In this document: piece after piece, positions 1 to 5,770 of the stretch
How the letters are laid out: each line of letters starts with the position of its first letter
Numbering within the stretch: the first letter of the stretch is position 1
NCBI GenBank assembly: GCA_947653315.1
Contig: CANTGP010000215.1
Coordinates: 1-5,790 of the forward strand
Length of the DNA: 5,790 nt
Reading direction: 5' to 3'
Origin: an uncultured Lachnospiraceae bacterium
GTDB lineage: Bacteria; Bacillota; Clostridia; Lachnospirales; Lachnospiraceae
Program-made: the position numbers and the translations under genes
Notes under the pieces: model-generated
The model's database searches: none
The model's input: only the letters and a program-made list of their open reading frames with translations
What the model was told of the DNA's origin: nothing

Positions 1-113
1 AGGCAGTTGCGCTGCTGACGGCCACTAAAAAAACCCACGTACGGGCGTCCGCCCCCAAACACAACATTCAGGCTGAACTGTTACTACCTGATTGGAACTT
101 TGACTTATATCGG
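1..113. other. Unassigned left flank with a minus-strand frame open to the window edge
   Basis: No gene can be assigned here with confidence. On the minus strand an ATG at 67-65 opens a frame of 22 codons that runs off the left edge without a stop and ends ARTWVFLVAVSSATA. A TGA at 70-68 lies directly before this ATG. I see no clear ribosome binding site ahead of it: the nearest purine-rich stretch, CAGGTAG on the minus strand at 90-84, is about 16 bases away. I do not recognise the peptide. The stretch is richer in G+C (run of C at 52-56, run of A at 27-33) than the AT-rich 95-170 next to it. It could be the start of a divergent gene, part of a dispersed repeat, or the end of a non-coding RNA. 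The visible part cannot decide. Confidence 0.2.
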
Positions 114-142
114 TTTACAAATGAATAGAAATATGCTATTTT
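114..142 (+). promoter_or_regulatory. Candidate sigma-A-type promoter for the panT-coaBC cluster
   Basis: TTTACA at 114-119 and TATTTT at 137-142 are separated by 17 bases, the optimal spacing for a housekeeping sigma promoter, and lie in an AT-rich stretch. Transcription would begin near 149, giving a leader of about 90 bases before the ATG at 240. That start would also exclude the in-frame ATG at 147 as a translation start. The -10 hexamer is imperfect, and other AT-rich hexamers nearby (TATATT at 151-156) lack a well-spaced -35. Confidence 0.4.
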
Positions 143-169
143 CTTTATGGTATATTCTTTTTTTAATTT

Positions 170-212
170 ACGGATTTGTGTCCGTGCGGCATCCGCAGCC
201 CGGATATACGGA
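170..212 (+). promoter_or_regulatory. Leader with overlapping, mutually exclusive small hairpins
   Basis: Four pairings can be drawn. ACGGA (170-174) pairs with TCCGT (181-185) across a 6-base loop. GCGG (186-189) pairs with CCGC (193-196) across CAT. ATCCG (191-195) pairs with CGGAT (201-205) across CAGCC. TCCGT (181-185) can instead pair with the second ACGGA copy at 208-212, enclosing the GCGG/CCGC hairpin. The first and fourth exclude each other, as do the second and third. No U-tract follows, so this is not an intrinsic terminator. Whether it regulates panT is unknown, and I do not recognise a named riboswitch. Confidence 0.3.
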
Positions 213-239
213 ATAGTTTTGCGGAAACGGGGTAAAAAA

Positions 240-884
240 ATGAAAAAAGGAAAAACATTATCCATGGTCATGACGGCGCTTTTTATGGCGGTAATAGCGG
301 TCATGACTTTTATTCCAAACGTGGGTTATATTAATCTGATTGTCATAAAGGCGACTTTGCTGCATGTACCCGTGATTGTGGGTTCCATTGTGCTGGGACC
401 GAAAAAGGGCGCGGTTTTGGGGGCAACATTCGGTATTACGAGTTTAATAAAAAACACGTTGGAGCCGAGTTTATTATCCTTTGCTTTTTCGCCTTTTTAC
501 CAGGTTGGGGAAATCGGCGGAAACGGCTGGAGTGTGGTGATTGCTTTGGTTCCGAGGATTTTGGTGGGCATAGTGCCTTATTATATATTTACCGGATTGG
601 AGAAACTCTTAAAAAACAGAAAAATGAGGAGGGCGGCGGCTCTTTCCGTCGCCTGTGCGGCAGGGGCATTTACCAATACCCTGCTTGTCATGAATCTGAT
701 TTATTTTTGTTTCAGGGAGGAGTTTGCGGCGGCAAAGAGTATTGCGCTTGATGCGGTTTATGGTGCGATTTTGGGTATTATTGCGGTGAACGGGGTGCCG
801 GAAGCGGTTGTGGCGGTGGTAATCGGCGGTGCGGTCAGTCTGGCATTGCTTCGTATTGTTCCGCAGGCGGAAAGGATGGGTTAA
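240..884 (+). CDS. panT: ECF transporter S component, probable pantothenate-specific PanT
   Basis: A 214-residue, very hydrophobic integral membrane protein, the expected size for the substrate-binding S subunit of an energy-coupling factor vitamin importer. About six membrane segments can be drawn, near residues 7-26, 31-52, 56-72, 97-119, 133-156 and 170-207 (the last may be two). The first contains A13-x-x-x-A17, the motif S components use to contact the EcfT subunit. TLLHVPVIVGSIVLGPKKGA (39-58) is typical of the family. The ATG at 240 is preferred over the in-frame ATG at 147 because GGGG at 229-232 sits 7 bases upstream, and the 31-residue extension is basic and not membrane-like. Pantothenate specificity is inferred from the next gene, coaBC, 3 bases downstream. 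No EcfA or EcfT gene is in view, so it would use a shared module encoded elsewhere. Family assignment is firm; substrate is moderate. Confidence 0.75.
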   Translation: MKKGKTLSMVMTALFMAVIAVMTFIPNVGYINLIVIKATLLHVPVIVGSIVLGPKKGAVLGATFGITSLIKNTLEPSLLSFAFSPFYQVGEIGGNGWSVVIALVPRILVGIVPYYIFTGLEKLLKNRKMRRAAALSVACAAGAFTNTLLVMNLIYFCFREEFAAAKSIALDAVYGAILGIIAVNGVPEAVVAVVIGGAVSLALLRIVPQAERMG

Positions 885-887
885 GGG

Positions 888-2090
888 ATGCTGCGAGGGA
901 AAAATATAGTTTTGGCGGTAACGGGAAGTATTGCTGCTTATAAAATTGCGAATTTGGCGAGTATGCTGAAGAAACTGGAAGCGGATGTTACGGTCCTGAT
1001 GACGCGTAATGCCACGAATTTTATTCATCCGGTTACTTTTGAGACTTTGACCGGCAATAAGTGCCTGATTGATACTTTTGACCGGAATTTTGAGTATAGT
1101 GTGGAGCATGTATCGCTGGCTAAGCGGACGGATTTGGTTTTGGTGGCGCCTGCCACCGCCAATGTGATTGGTAAGCTGGCAAACGGCATTGCGGATGATA
1201 TGCTGACTACTACGGTAATGGCGTGCGGCTGTAAAAAAATTGTCGCCCCTGCCATGAATACGCATATGTATGAAAATCCGGTGGTACAGGATAATATTAA
1301 AAAGCTAATTCACTATGGCATGGAGGTTCTCGTCCCGGATACGGGATATTTGGCATGCGGTGACGTGGGAGCCGGAAAGATGCCTTCGGAGCAGGTGCTT
1401 TTGGAATATGTGTTAAGGGAAATCCAATGCGAAAAAGATTTGGCAGGGACGAAAGTACTGGTAACGGCAGGACCTACCAGGGAAAAAATGGATCCCGTGC
1501 GTTTCATCACCAATTATTCCACGGGGAAAATGGGATATGCCATTGCGGAGAACTGTATGCGCCGTGGGGCGGATGTCACGCTTGTAACGGGAAAAACCCA
1601 GCTTTCCCCTCCGATGTTTGTCCGCGTGGTGGAAATTGAATCGGCGAGGGATATGTTTGAGGCAGTAAAGGATTGTTACAAGGAGCAGGATATCATTGTC
1701 AAATCTGCGGCCGTGGCGGATTACCGCCCGGTATCCGTGGCAGGGGAGAAGATGAAGAAAAAGGATGACTCTTTGTCCGTTCCCTTGGAGCGCACGGAGG
1801 ATATCCTGCAATTTTTGGGGGATAACCGCAGGGACGGGCAGTTTATCTGCGGATTTTCCATGGAAACGGAAAATATGGTGGAGAACTCCAGGGCGAAATT
1901 GGAGAAGAAGCATGTGGATTTGATCGTGGCAAATAATTTGAAGCAGGAAGGCGCCGGATTCGGAACGGATACGAATGTTGTGACATTGATTACCAAAGAC
2001 GGGTGTGAGGAACTGCCTATGATGGGGAAAAATGAAGTGGCGGGAAAAATTATGGATTATATTTTGAAAATGCGGAGGATTTGTTTCTAA
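888..2090 (+). CDS. coaBC: Bifunctional phosphopantothenoylcysteine decarboxylase / phosphopantothenate-cysteine ligase
   Basis: Cytosolic enzyme of coenzyme A synthesis. CoaB ligates cysteine to 4'-phosphopantothenate using CTP, and CoaC decarboxylates the product to 4'-phosphopantetheine using FMN. At 400 residues it is full length for the fused family. CoaC domain (about 1-180): GSIAAYK at 13-19, His74 in EHVSL, APATANVIGKLANGIADDM at 87-105 for FMN, PAMNTHMYENP at 121-131 with Asn124 (the PxMNxxMW motif, with Tyr for Trp), and Cys157 in the LACGDVGAGKM lid. CoaB domain (about 188-396): VTAGPTREKMDPVRFITNYS at 192-211, STGKMGYAIAE, AAVADYRP at 274-281, the lysine cluster 288-292, FSMETE, IVANN at 346-350 and FGTDTN. 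No key residue is missing. AAAGGA at 871-876 lies 11 bases before the ATG; with only 3 bases after panT, it is probably co-transcribed and translationally coupled. Confidence 0.97.
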   Translation: MLRGKNIVLAVTGSIAAYKIANLASMLKKLEADVTVLMTRNATNFIHPVTFETLTGNKCLIDTFDRNFEYSVEHVSLAKRTDLVLVAPATANVIGKLANGIADDMLTTTVMACGCKKIVAPAMNTHMYENPVVQDNIKKLIHYGMEVLVPDTGYLACGDVGAGKMPSEQVLLEYVLREIQCEKDLAGTKVLVTAGPTREKMDPVRFITNYSTGKMGYAIAENCMRRGADVTLVTGKTQLSPPMFVRVVEIESARDMFEAVKDCYKEQDIIVKSAAVADYRPVSVAGEKMKKKDDSLSVPLERTEDILQFLGDNRRDGQFICGFSMETENMVENSRAKLEKKHVDLIVANNLKQEGAGFGTDTNVVTLITKDGCEELPMMGKNEVAGKIMDYILKMRRICF

Positions 2091-2103
2091 ATGCGGGATT
2101 ATA

Positions 2104-2112
2104 TGATATAAT
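2104..2112 (+). promoter_or_regulatory. Extended -10 promoter for the L,D-transpeptidase operon
   Basis: TGATATAAT at 2104-2112 is a perfect consensus TATAAT with the upstream TGn of an extended -10 element. The best -35 candidate at 17-base spacing is TTTCTA (2084-2089), which is weak and overlaps the coaBC stop codon; TTGTTT at 2081-2086 would need a 20-base spacer. Extended -10 promoters tolerate a poor -35. Transcription would start near 2119, giving a leader of about 45 bases. No intrinsic terminator is visible between coaBC and this site, so read-through from cluster A is possible. Confidence 0.6.
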
Positions 2113-2163
2113 ATAACGTCAGGGTTTAGGTTCGGAAAGTGACGGAAATGCAGGTGGAGGGAA

Positions 2164-3558
2164 ATGAAAGCAGGTAAAAAAGCGCTGGTGAGAAAACTGG
2201 GTATTACCGCATCGGTAGTGCTGCTGCTTTTGGCAATCGGTACTTATGTGGGGGTCGCCGTATACTTTGAAGATCATTTTTTTTACCGGACGACGATTGG
2301 CGGGGAGGATTACAGCTATAAGACGCCTGTGGAAGCAGAGTATTTGATGTACGAAAGCCTGTCCGGTTATTCCCTGGAAATTACGGGGCGGGAAGGCGTC
2401 TGCGATGTGGTTTTACCGGAAGAAATCGGGTTGCAGTTTATTTTCGGGGATGCGCTGTGGAAGATTAAACAGGAGCAAAAACCTGCGCTGTGGATTTTGG
2501 GGTTTATCAAGGGTTATGACTACGAAATGCCCCGGATTGCCTATTTTGAGGAAGCGGCATTGCAGGAAAAGATTGACAGACTGGCTTTTTTTGAACGGAG
2601 GAATGTCCGCGCCCCGAAAGATGCCTATATCGCTTATTCGGAAGACGAAGGGCGGTATGGAATCGTGGAAGCGACGGCGGGAACGGAAACGGTAAGGGAG
2701 AGGGTGGAAGCGGAAATACGGGAAGCCCTTTTGGATTTGGAGACCGGCTTGGATTTGGAGAAAGCGGGATGCTATCAAGTGGCGGAAGTCGACGGAGGGA
2801 ACGAAAGCCTGAAAGCTGCGAGGGACTTGGCGAACCGGTATATCAGTGCCCATATCGTATATGACTGGAACGGGAACCGGGTGGTAGTGGATGCCGATGT
2901 CATACGCAAGTGGATTAACGTGGAAAAAGACCATGTGGAACTGGACGGGAAAAAAATAGAGAAATTTCTGTCAAGACAGGCGGACGAATACGATACCTAT
3001 GGAAAAAGCAAAGTATTCCATACAACGGACGGCAGGGAAATCGACCTTCATAACGGAGTATTCGGCTGGCTGACGGATTTGGAAGCGGAAACGCCCATAC
3101 TGGTTAATGCGGTGAAAAACGGGGAAACTATGGAAAGACAGCCGGTGCATACCGATAAGGAAAAAGCGTCGTGGCAGGTAAGCATCGATGACACGTATGT
3201 GGAAATCGATTTGGGAAGACAGCATTTATACCTGTATGTGGACGGGGAAATCGTCTTGGAAAGCGATTTTGTTTCGGGAAATGCGTCACGGGGATGGAGT
3301 ACCCCGGCAGGTGTCTTCGGACTGACATACAAAACGCGCAACGCAGTGCTGCGCGGGGAGAATTATGCCACGCCGGTGTCGTACTGGATGCCGTTTAACG
3401 GGAATATCGGGATGCACGATGCTACATGGCGGAACTCTTTTGGCGGGGATATTTACCGGACCAACGGTTCCCACGGCTGCATTAACCTTCCTTATGAAAA
3501 AGCGGAAATTATTTATGAATATGTGTATACCGGATTCCCCGTGGTGTGTTATTATTAA
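2164..3558 (+). CDS. Membrane-anchored L,D-transpeptidase (YkuD catalytic domain)
   Basis: A 464-residue, probably peptidoglycan-remodelling enzyme acting outside the membrane. It would form L,D cross-links between stem peptides, a beta-lactam-tolerant alternative to penicillin-binding proteins. A basic N-terminus is followed by one membrane segment (about 14-34), giving a signal anchor with the rest outside. Residues about 45-320 resemble the paired peptidoglycan-binding modules of clostridial L,D-transpeptidases (PG_binding_4 type); TTIGGEDYSYKTPVEAEYL at 43-61 is typical. The YkuD domain covers about 343-463. His418 in IGMHD and S436-H437-G438-C439 in the SHGCIN motif supply the catalytic residues, with Cys439 the nucleophile. 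The start has GGTGGAGG at 2153-2160, three bases before the ATG. It has its own extended -10 promoter and lies 18 bases ahead of the next gene. Family is certain; which cross-link it makes cannot be told from sequence. Confidence 0.95.
   Translation: MKAGKKALVRKLGITASVVLLLLAIGTYVGVAVYFEDHFFYRTTIGGEDYSYKTPVEAEYLMYESLSGYSLEITGREGVCDVVLPEEIGLQFIFGDALWKIKQEQKPALWILGFIKGYDYEMPRIAYFEEAALQEKIDRLAFFERRNVRAPKDAYIAYSEDEGRYGIVEATAGTETVRERVEAEIREALLDLETGLDLEKAGCYQVAEVDGGNESLKAARDLANRYISAHIVYDWNGNRVVVDADVIRKWINVEKDHVELDGKKIEKFLSRQADEYDTYGKSKVFHTTDGREIDLHNGVFGWLTDLEAETPILVNAVKNGETMERQPVHTDKEKASWQVSIDDTYVEIDLGRQHLYLYVDGEIVLESDFVSGNASRGWSTPAGVFGLTYKTRNAVLRGENYATPVSYWMPFNGNIGMHDATWRNSFGGDIYRTNGSHGCINLPYEKAEIIYEYVYTGFPVVCYY
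2731..2760 (+). repeat. In-frame 12-base direct repeat inside the L,D-transpeptidase gene
   Basis: TTGGATTTGGAG occurs identically at 2731-2742 and 2749-2760, separated by ACCGGC. The unit is in frame and encodes LDLE-TG-LDLE (residues 190-199) in an acidic, helical-looking linker. It probably reflects a small local duplication. Expansion or loss of one 18-base period would keep the frame. Confidence 0.6.
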
Positions 3559-3576
3559 TGGAGTAATGTATGATGG

Positions 3577-4167
3577 GTGGCGGAAAGAATGAAGGACAGG
3601 AAAAGGAGAACGGAAAAAGAACGGATTAAATACAGAAAATTCTTTAATAACCAAAAGGAGATTTACCGGCTGTTAAAACAGTATGGCGGGGATATCCTTG
3701 CTTCCGAAAATTTTGACAGGACGAAGGAGCATATCCAGCATGGCAACATGACCGTGAATAATCATTGTATCGACGTGGCGAAGTACAGTCTCGCCATAAG
3801 CAAAAAGCTGGGGATTCCGTGCAGCCGGAGGGAGCTGGTGAGAGGGGCGCTTCTGCATGATTATTTCCTGTATGACTGGCATGACAAAGACCATAGGGAT
3901 GTTAAGAACCTGCATGGTTTTTACCATCCGGGGATTGCGCTCCGGAATGCGGCGAGGGAATATAAGCTGACGCCGAGGGAAAGGGACATCATTAAGAAAC
4001 ATATGTGGCCCTTAACGGTGGTGCCGCCCCAATGCAGGGAAGCGTGGATTGTTACGGCGGCGGATAAATACTGCTCGCTGTTGGAAACGGTGGGGTTGCA
4101 TAAAGGGCATGGAAGGCGTATCCGGCAGCCCAGGAAGCAGAGAATAAAAGTACGGAGTCAGGGATAA
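3577..4167 (+). CDS. HD-domain metal-dependent phosphohydrolase, substrate unknown
   Basis: A 196-residue soluble protein with no signal or membrane segment. The N-terminus (1-30) is strongly basic and probably helical. The HD signature reads in order: His63 in NNHCIDVAKYS, the His94-Asp95 pair in GALLHDYFLYDWHD, His113 and His117 in LHGFYHP, His142 in KKHMWPL and Asp163 in TAADKYCSLLE. That many ligands suggests a two-metal site, as in HD enzymes that cleave phosphate esters or nucleotides, but the substrate cannot be read from the sequence. The last 20 residues form a basic tail (9 Arg/Lys) with no recognisable fold. Two starts are possible: GTG at 3577, with GGAG at 3560-3563 rather far away (13 bases), and ATG at 3589, with GGCGGAAAG immediately upstream; they differ by 4 residues. 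It sits between the L,D-transpeptidase and the decarboxylase in one operon. Confidence 0.85.
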   Translation: MAERMKDRKRRTEKERIKYRKFFNNQKEIYRLLKQYGGDILASENFDRTKEHIQHGNMTVNNHCIDVAKYSLAISKKLGIPCSRRELVRGALLHDYFLYDWHDKDHRDVKNLHGFYHPGIALRNAAREYKLTPRERDIIKKHMWPLTVVPPQCREAWIVTAADKYCSLLETVGLHKGHGRRIRQPRKQRIKVRSQG

Positions 4168-4174
4168 GATAGTG
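4160..4174 (+). promoter_or_regulatory. Ribosome binding site that sets the GTG start of the decarboxylase
   Basis: AGGGA at 4160-4164 lies 7 bases before GTG at 4172-4174 and overlaps the last codons and stop (4165-4167) of the HD gene. No ATG is available in this frame between the in-frame stop at 4145-4147 and 4172, and the conserved HMPGHKR motif follows 19 residues after the GTG, so an internal start is unlikely. The overlap suggests translational coupling to the HD gene. Confidence 0.6.
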
Positions 4175-5770
4175 GGAGAATTGTACGGACGGCTGGAAGC
4201 GTATGGAAAATCGGATATTTATCCGTTCCATATGCCGGGGCATAAGAGGAATGGGGAATCGGCAAAGGGTCCGTTAGCGGCGGCTTACGGTTTGGATATT
4301 ACGGAGATTGACGGGTTCGATAATCTCCATCAGGCGGAAGGGATTTTACGCCGCGAGCAGGAACGGGCGGCGGCGCTGTACGGCGCCGGATGCAGCTATT
4401 ATCTTGTAAACGGGAGTACCTGCGGGATTTTAAGCGCGGTTTTCTCGGTGACGAAACAGGGAGACCGGATTTTGATGGCACGTAATTGCCATAAGTCGGT
4501 GTATCATGCGGCGTATCTGCGGGGACTTCGGACTGTGTACGTCTATCCCGGAATGGCGGAAGGGGAAGGCTGGGCGGATTTTGGGATTGCAGGAGCGGTG
4601 GAGCCGGAAGATGTGGAAGCTGCCTTACGGGAAAACCCGGATTGTGCGGCGGTAATTCTTACTTCCCCTACGTATGAAGGGGTGGTGTCGGATGTGGGAA
4701 AAATTGCGGACATTGCCCATTCGCACAGGATTCCTTTGATTGTGGATGAGGCGCACGGCGCGCATTTGGGATTCCACGGGGCATATCCTGCCGGTTCCGT
4801 CAGGCTGGGCGCAGATTTGGTGATACACAGCGTCCACAAAACGCTTCCGGCAATGACGCAGACCGCACTGCTCCATTGGAACCATAACGGAAGCAGGGAG
4901 ATGGGGGCAGGGCGGAAACACGGGACCGGTACGGACGGCGGCGCACTGGCAGACAGGCGCAGACTGGAACGGTATTTGGCGGTTTTCCAAACGAGCAGCC
5001 CTTCTTATGTACTGATGGCATCGGTGTCAAACTGTATGGACATGGTGGAAAAGGAAGGCGCGGAGCGGCTGGACAGGCTGCTTGGCTACCGGCGCGGGCT
5101 GGAGAAAGCGGTAGAAAAGTGCCGTTACGTGAAGCTGCCGGAAGTGGGAGTTTCGCTGCGGCAGGACCCGTGCAAACTGGTAATCGGTGTGGCGGACGGA
5201 AGAATGACCGGATGGGAGCTGTATGATATTCTTTTGAAGAAGTATCGTTTGCAGATGGAAATGGCTGCGGAGGGTTATGTATTGGCAATCGTGACCATGA
5301 TGGACGGGGCGGAGGGCTGGAAGCGGCTGTCAAGCGCCTTGGTCGAGATAGATGCCGGACTGCGGGAGGATTCAAAGCCCGGAATGCGCCGGGGCGGCAG
5401 GACTGCAGAAGCGTGCCGGGAGAAAAAAAGTGCGCCGGAAGCGCTGCGGCAGGCAGACATGGGCGGACGGCGAACCGGGTGTGCATGGATGCCGGGGAAC
5501 GAGACGGTCATGACGATTGCGGAAGCCTATGATGCCGTACAGGAGGAAATTCCTTTGGAGGATGCCGCAGGAAGGATATCCGCCGCGTTTTTAAATTTAT
5601 ATCCTCCGGGAATACCGCTTGTTGCGCCGGGGGAACGGCTGGATGGGAAAATGCTGGAAACCCTTTTGGATTACGCCGGCCGGCACTTAAAGGTGCAGGG
5701 CGTGGAAGGCGGAAGGATAAGGGTGGTAAAAAGTCAGGCTGTGTTTGAAAATAGGATTGAAGATAATTAA
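4172..5770 (+). CDS. Orn/Lys/Arg-family PLP-dependent decarboxylase
   Basis: A 532-residue cytosolic fold-type I pyridoxal-phosphate enzyme of the short Bacillus/Clostridium type (SpeA/YaaO-like), lacking the N-terminal wing domain of the enterobacterial inducible enzymes. Motifs in order: FHMPGHKR at 19-26, VNGSTCG at 79-85 for PLP phosphate, His107 in NCHKSVYHA, which stacks on the ring, SPTYEGVVSD at 165-174, Asp192 in VDEAHGAHLGFH, and Lys223 in SVHKTLPAMTQTALLH, the Schiff-base lysine. FQTSSPSYVLMAS (272-284) follows. The C-terminal domain includes GYVLAIVTMMDG and AAFLNLYPPGIPLVAPGE (471-488). Substrate (arginine, lysine or ornithine) is not predictable by eye; a polyamine-related role is an inference. 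It is longer than I expect for the family (about 480-490 from memory) because of extra segments near 238-262 and 396-443. It is 4 bases downstream of the HD gene, so almost certainly in the same transcript. Confidence 0.93.
   Translation: MGELYGRLEAYGKSDIYPFHMPGHKRNGESAKGPLAAAYGLDITEIDGFDNLHQAEGILRREQERAAALYGAGCSYYLVNGSTCGILSAVFSVTKQGDRILMARNCHKSVYHAAYLRGLRTVYVYPGMAEGEGWADFGIAGAVEPEDVEAALRENPDCAAVILTSPTYEGVVSDVGKIADIAHSHRIPLIVDEAHGAHLGFHGAYPAGSVRLGADLVIHSVHKTLPAMTQTALLHWNHNGSREMGAGRKHGTGTDGGALADRRRLERYLAVFQTSSPSYVLMASVSNCMDMVEKEGAERLDRLLGYRRGLEKAVEKCRYVKLPEVGVSLRQDPCKLVIGVADGRMTGWELYDILLKKYRLQMEMAAEGYVLAIVTMMDGAEGWKRLSSALVEIDAGLREDSKPGMRRGGRTAEACREKKSAPEALRQADMGGRRTGCAWMPGNETVMTIAEAYDAVQEEIPLEDAAGRISAAFLNLYPPGIPLVAPGERLDGKMLETLLDYAGRHLKVQGVEGGRIRVVKSQAVFENRIEDN

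Noticed and set aside
27..45. Possible minus-strand intrinsic terminator (CCCG/TGGG hairpin followed by seven T)
   Set aside because: The stem is only four pairs including a G-T wobble, another short hairpin (43-54) competes with it, and no minus-strand gene ends before it.
100..128. TTGACT at 100-105 as a -35 element
   Set aside because: At 16-18 base spacing the -10 position reads GAATAG or similar, which is a poor match; TTTACA/TATTTT at 114-142 fits better.
147..239. In-frame upstream ATG at 147 as the start of the ECF S component
   Set aside because: No ribosome binding site precedes it, the extension is basic and unlike the family, and the best promoter candidate would start transcription after it. 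The ATG at 240 has GGGG at a proper distance.
609..1265. Long minus-strand open frame (218 codons) opposite panT and coaBC
   Set aside because: It lies wholly opposite two well-supported genes, is rich in His, Arg and Asn as antisense translations of such genes are, and has no recognisable domain.
3570..3629. Twenty-codon frame starting ATGATG at 3570, between the L,D-transpeptidase and the HD gene
   Set aside because: It overlaps the start of the HD gene in another frame, encodes a low-complexity Gly/Lys/Glu peptide, and nothing supports its translation beyond a distant GGAG shared with the HD gene.
4800..5486. Long minus-strand open frame (228 codons) opposite the decarboxylase
   Set aside because: The product is dominated by Pro, Arg, Ser and Ala, a typical antisense shadow of a GC-richer gene; the plus-strand frame carries every motif of the decarboxylase family.
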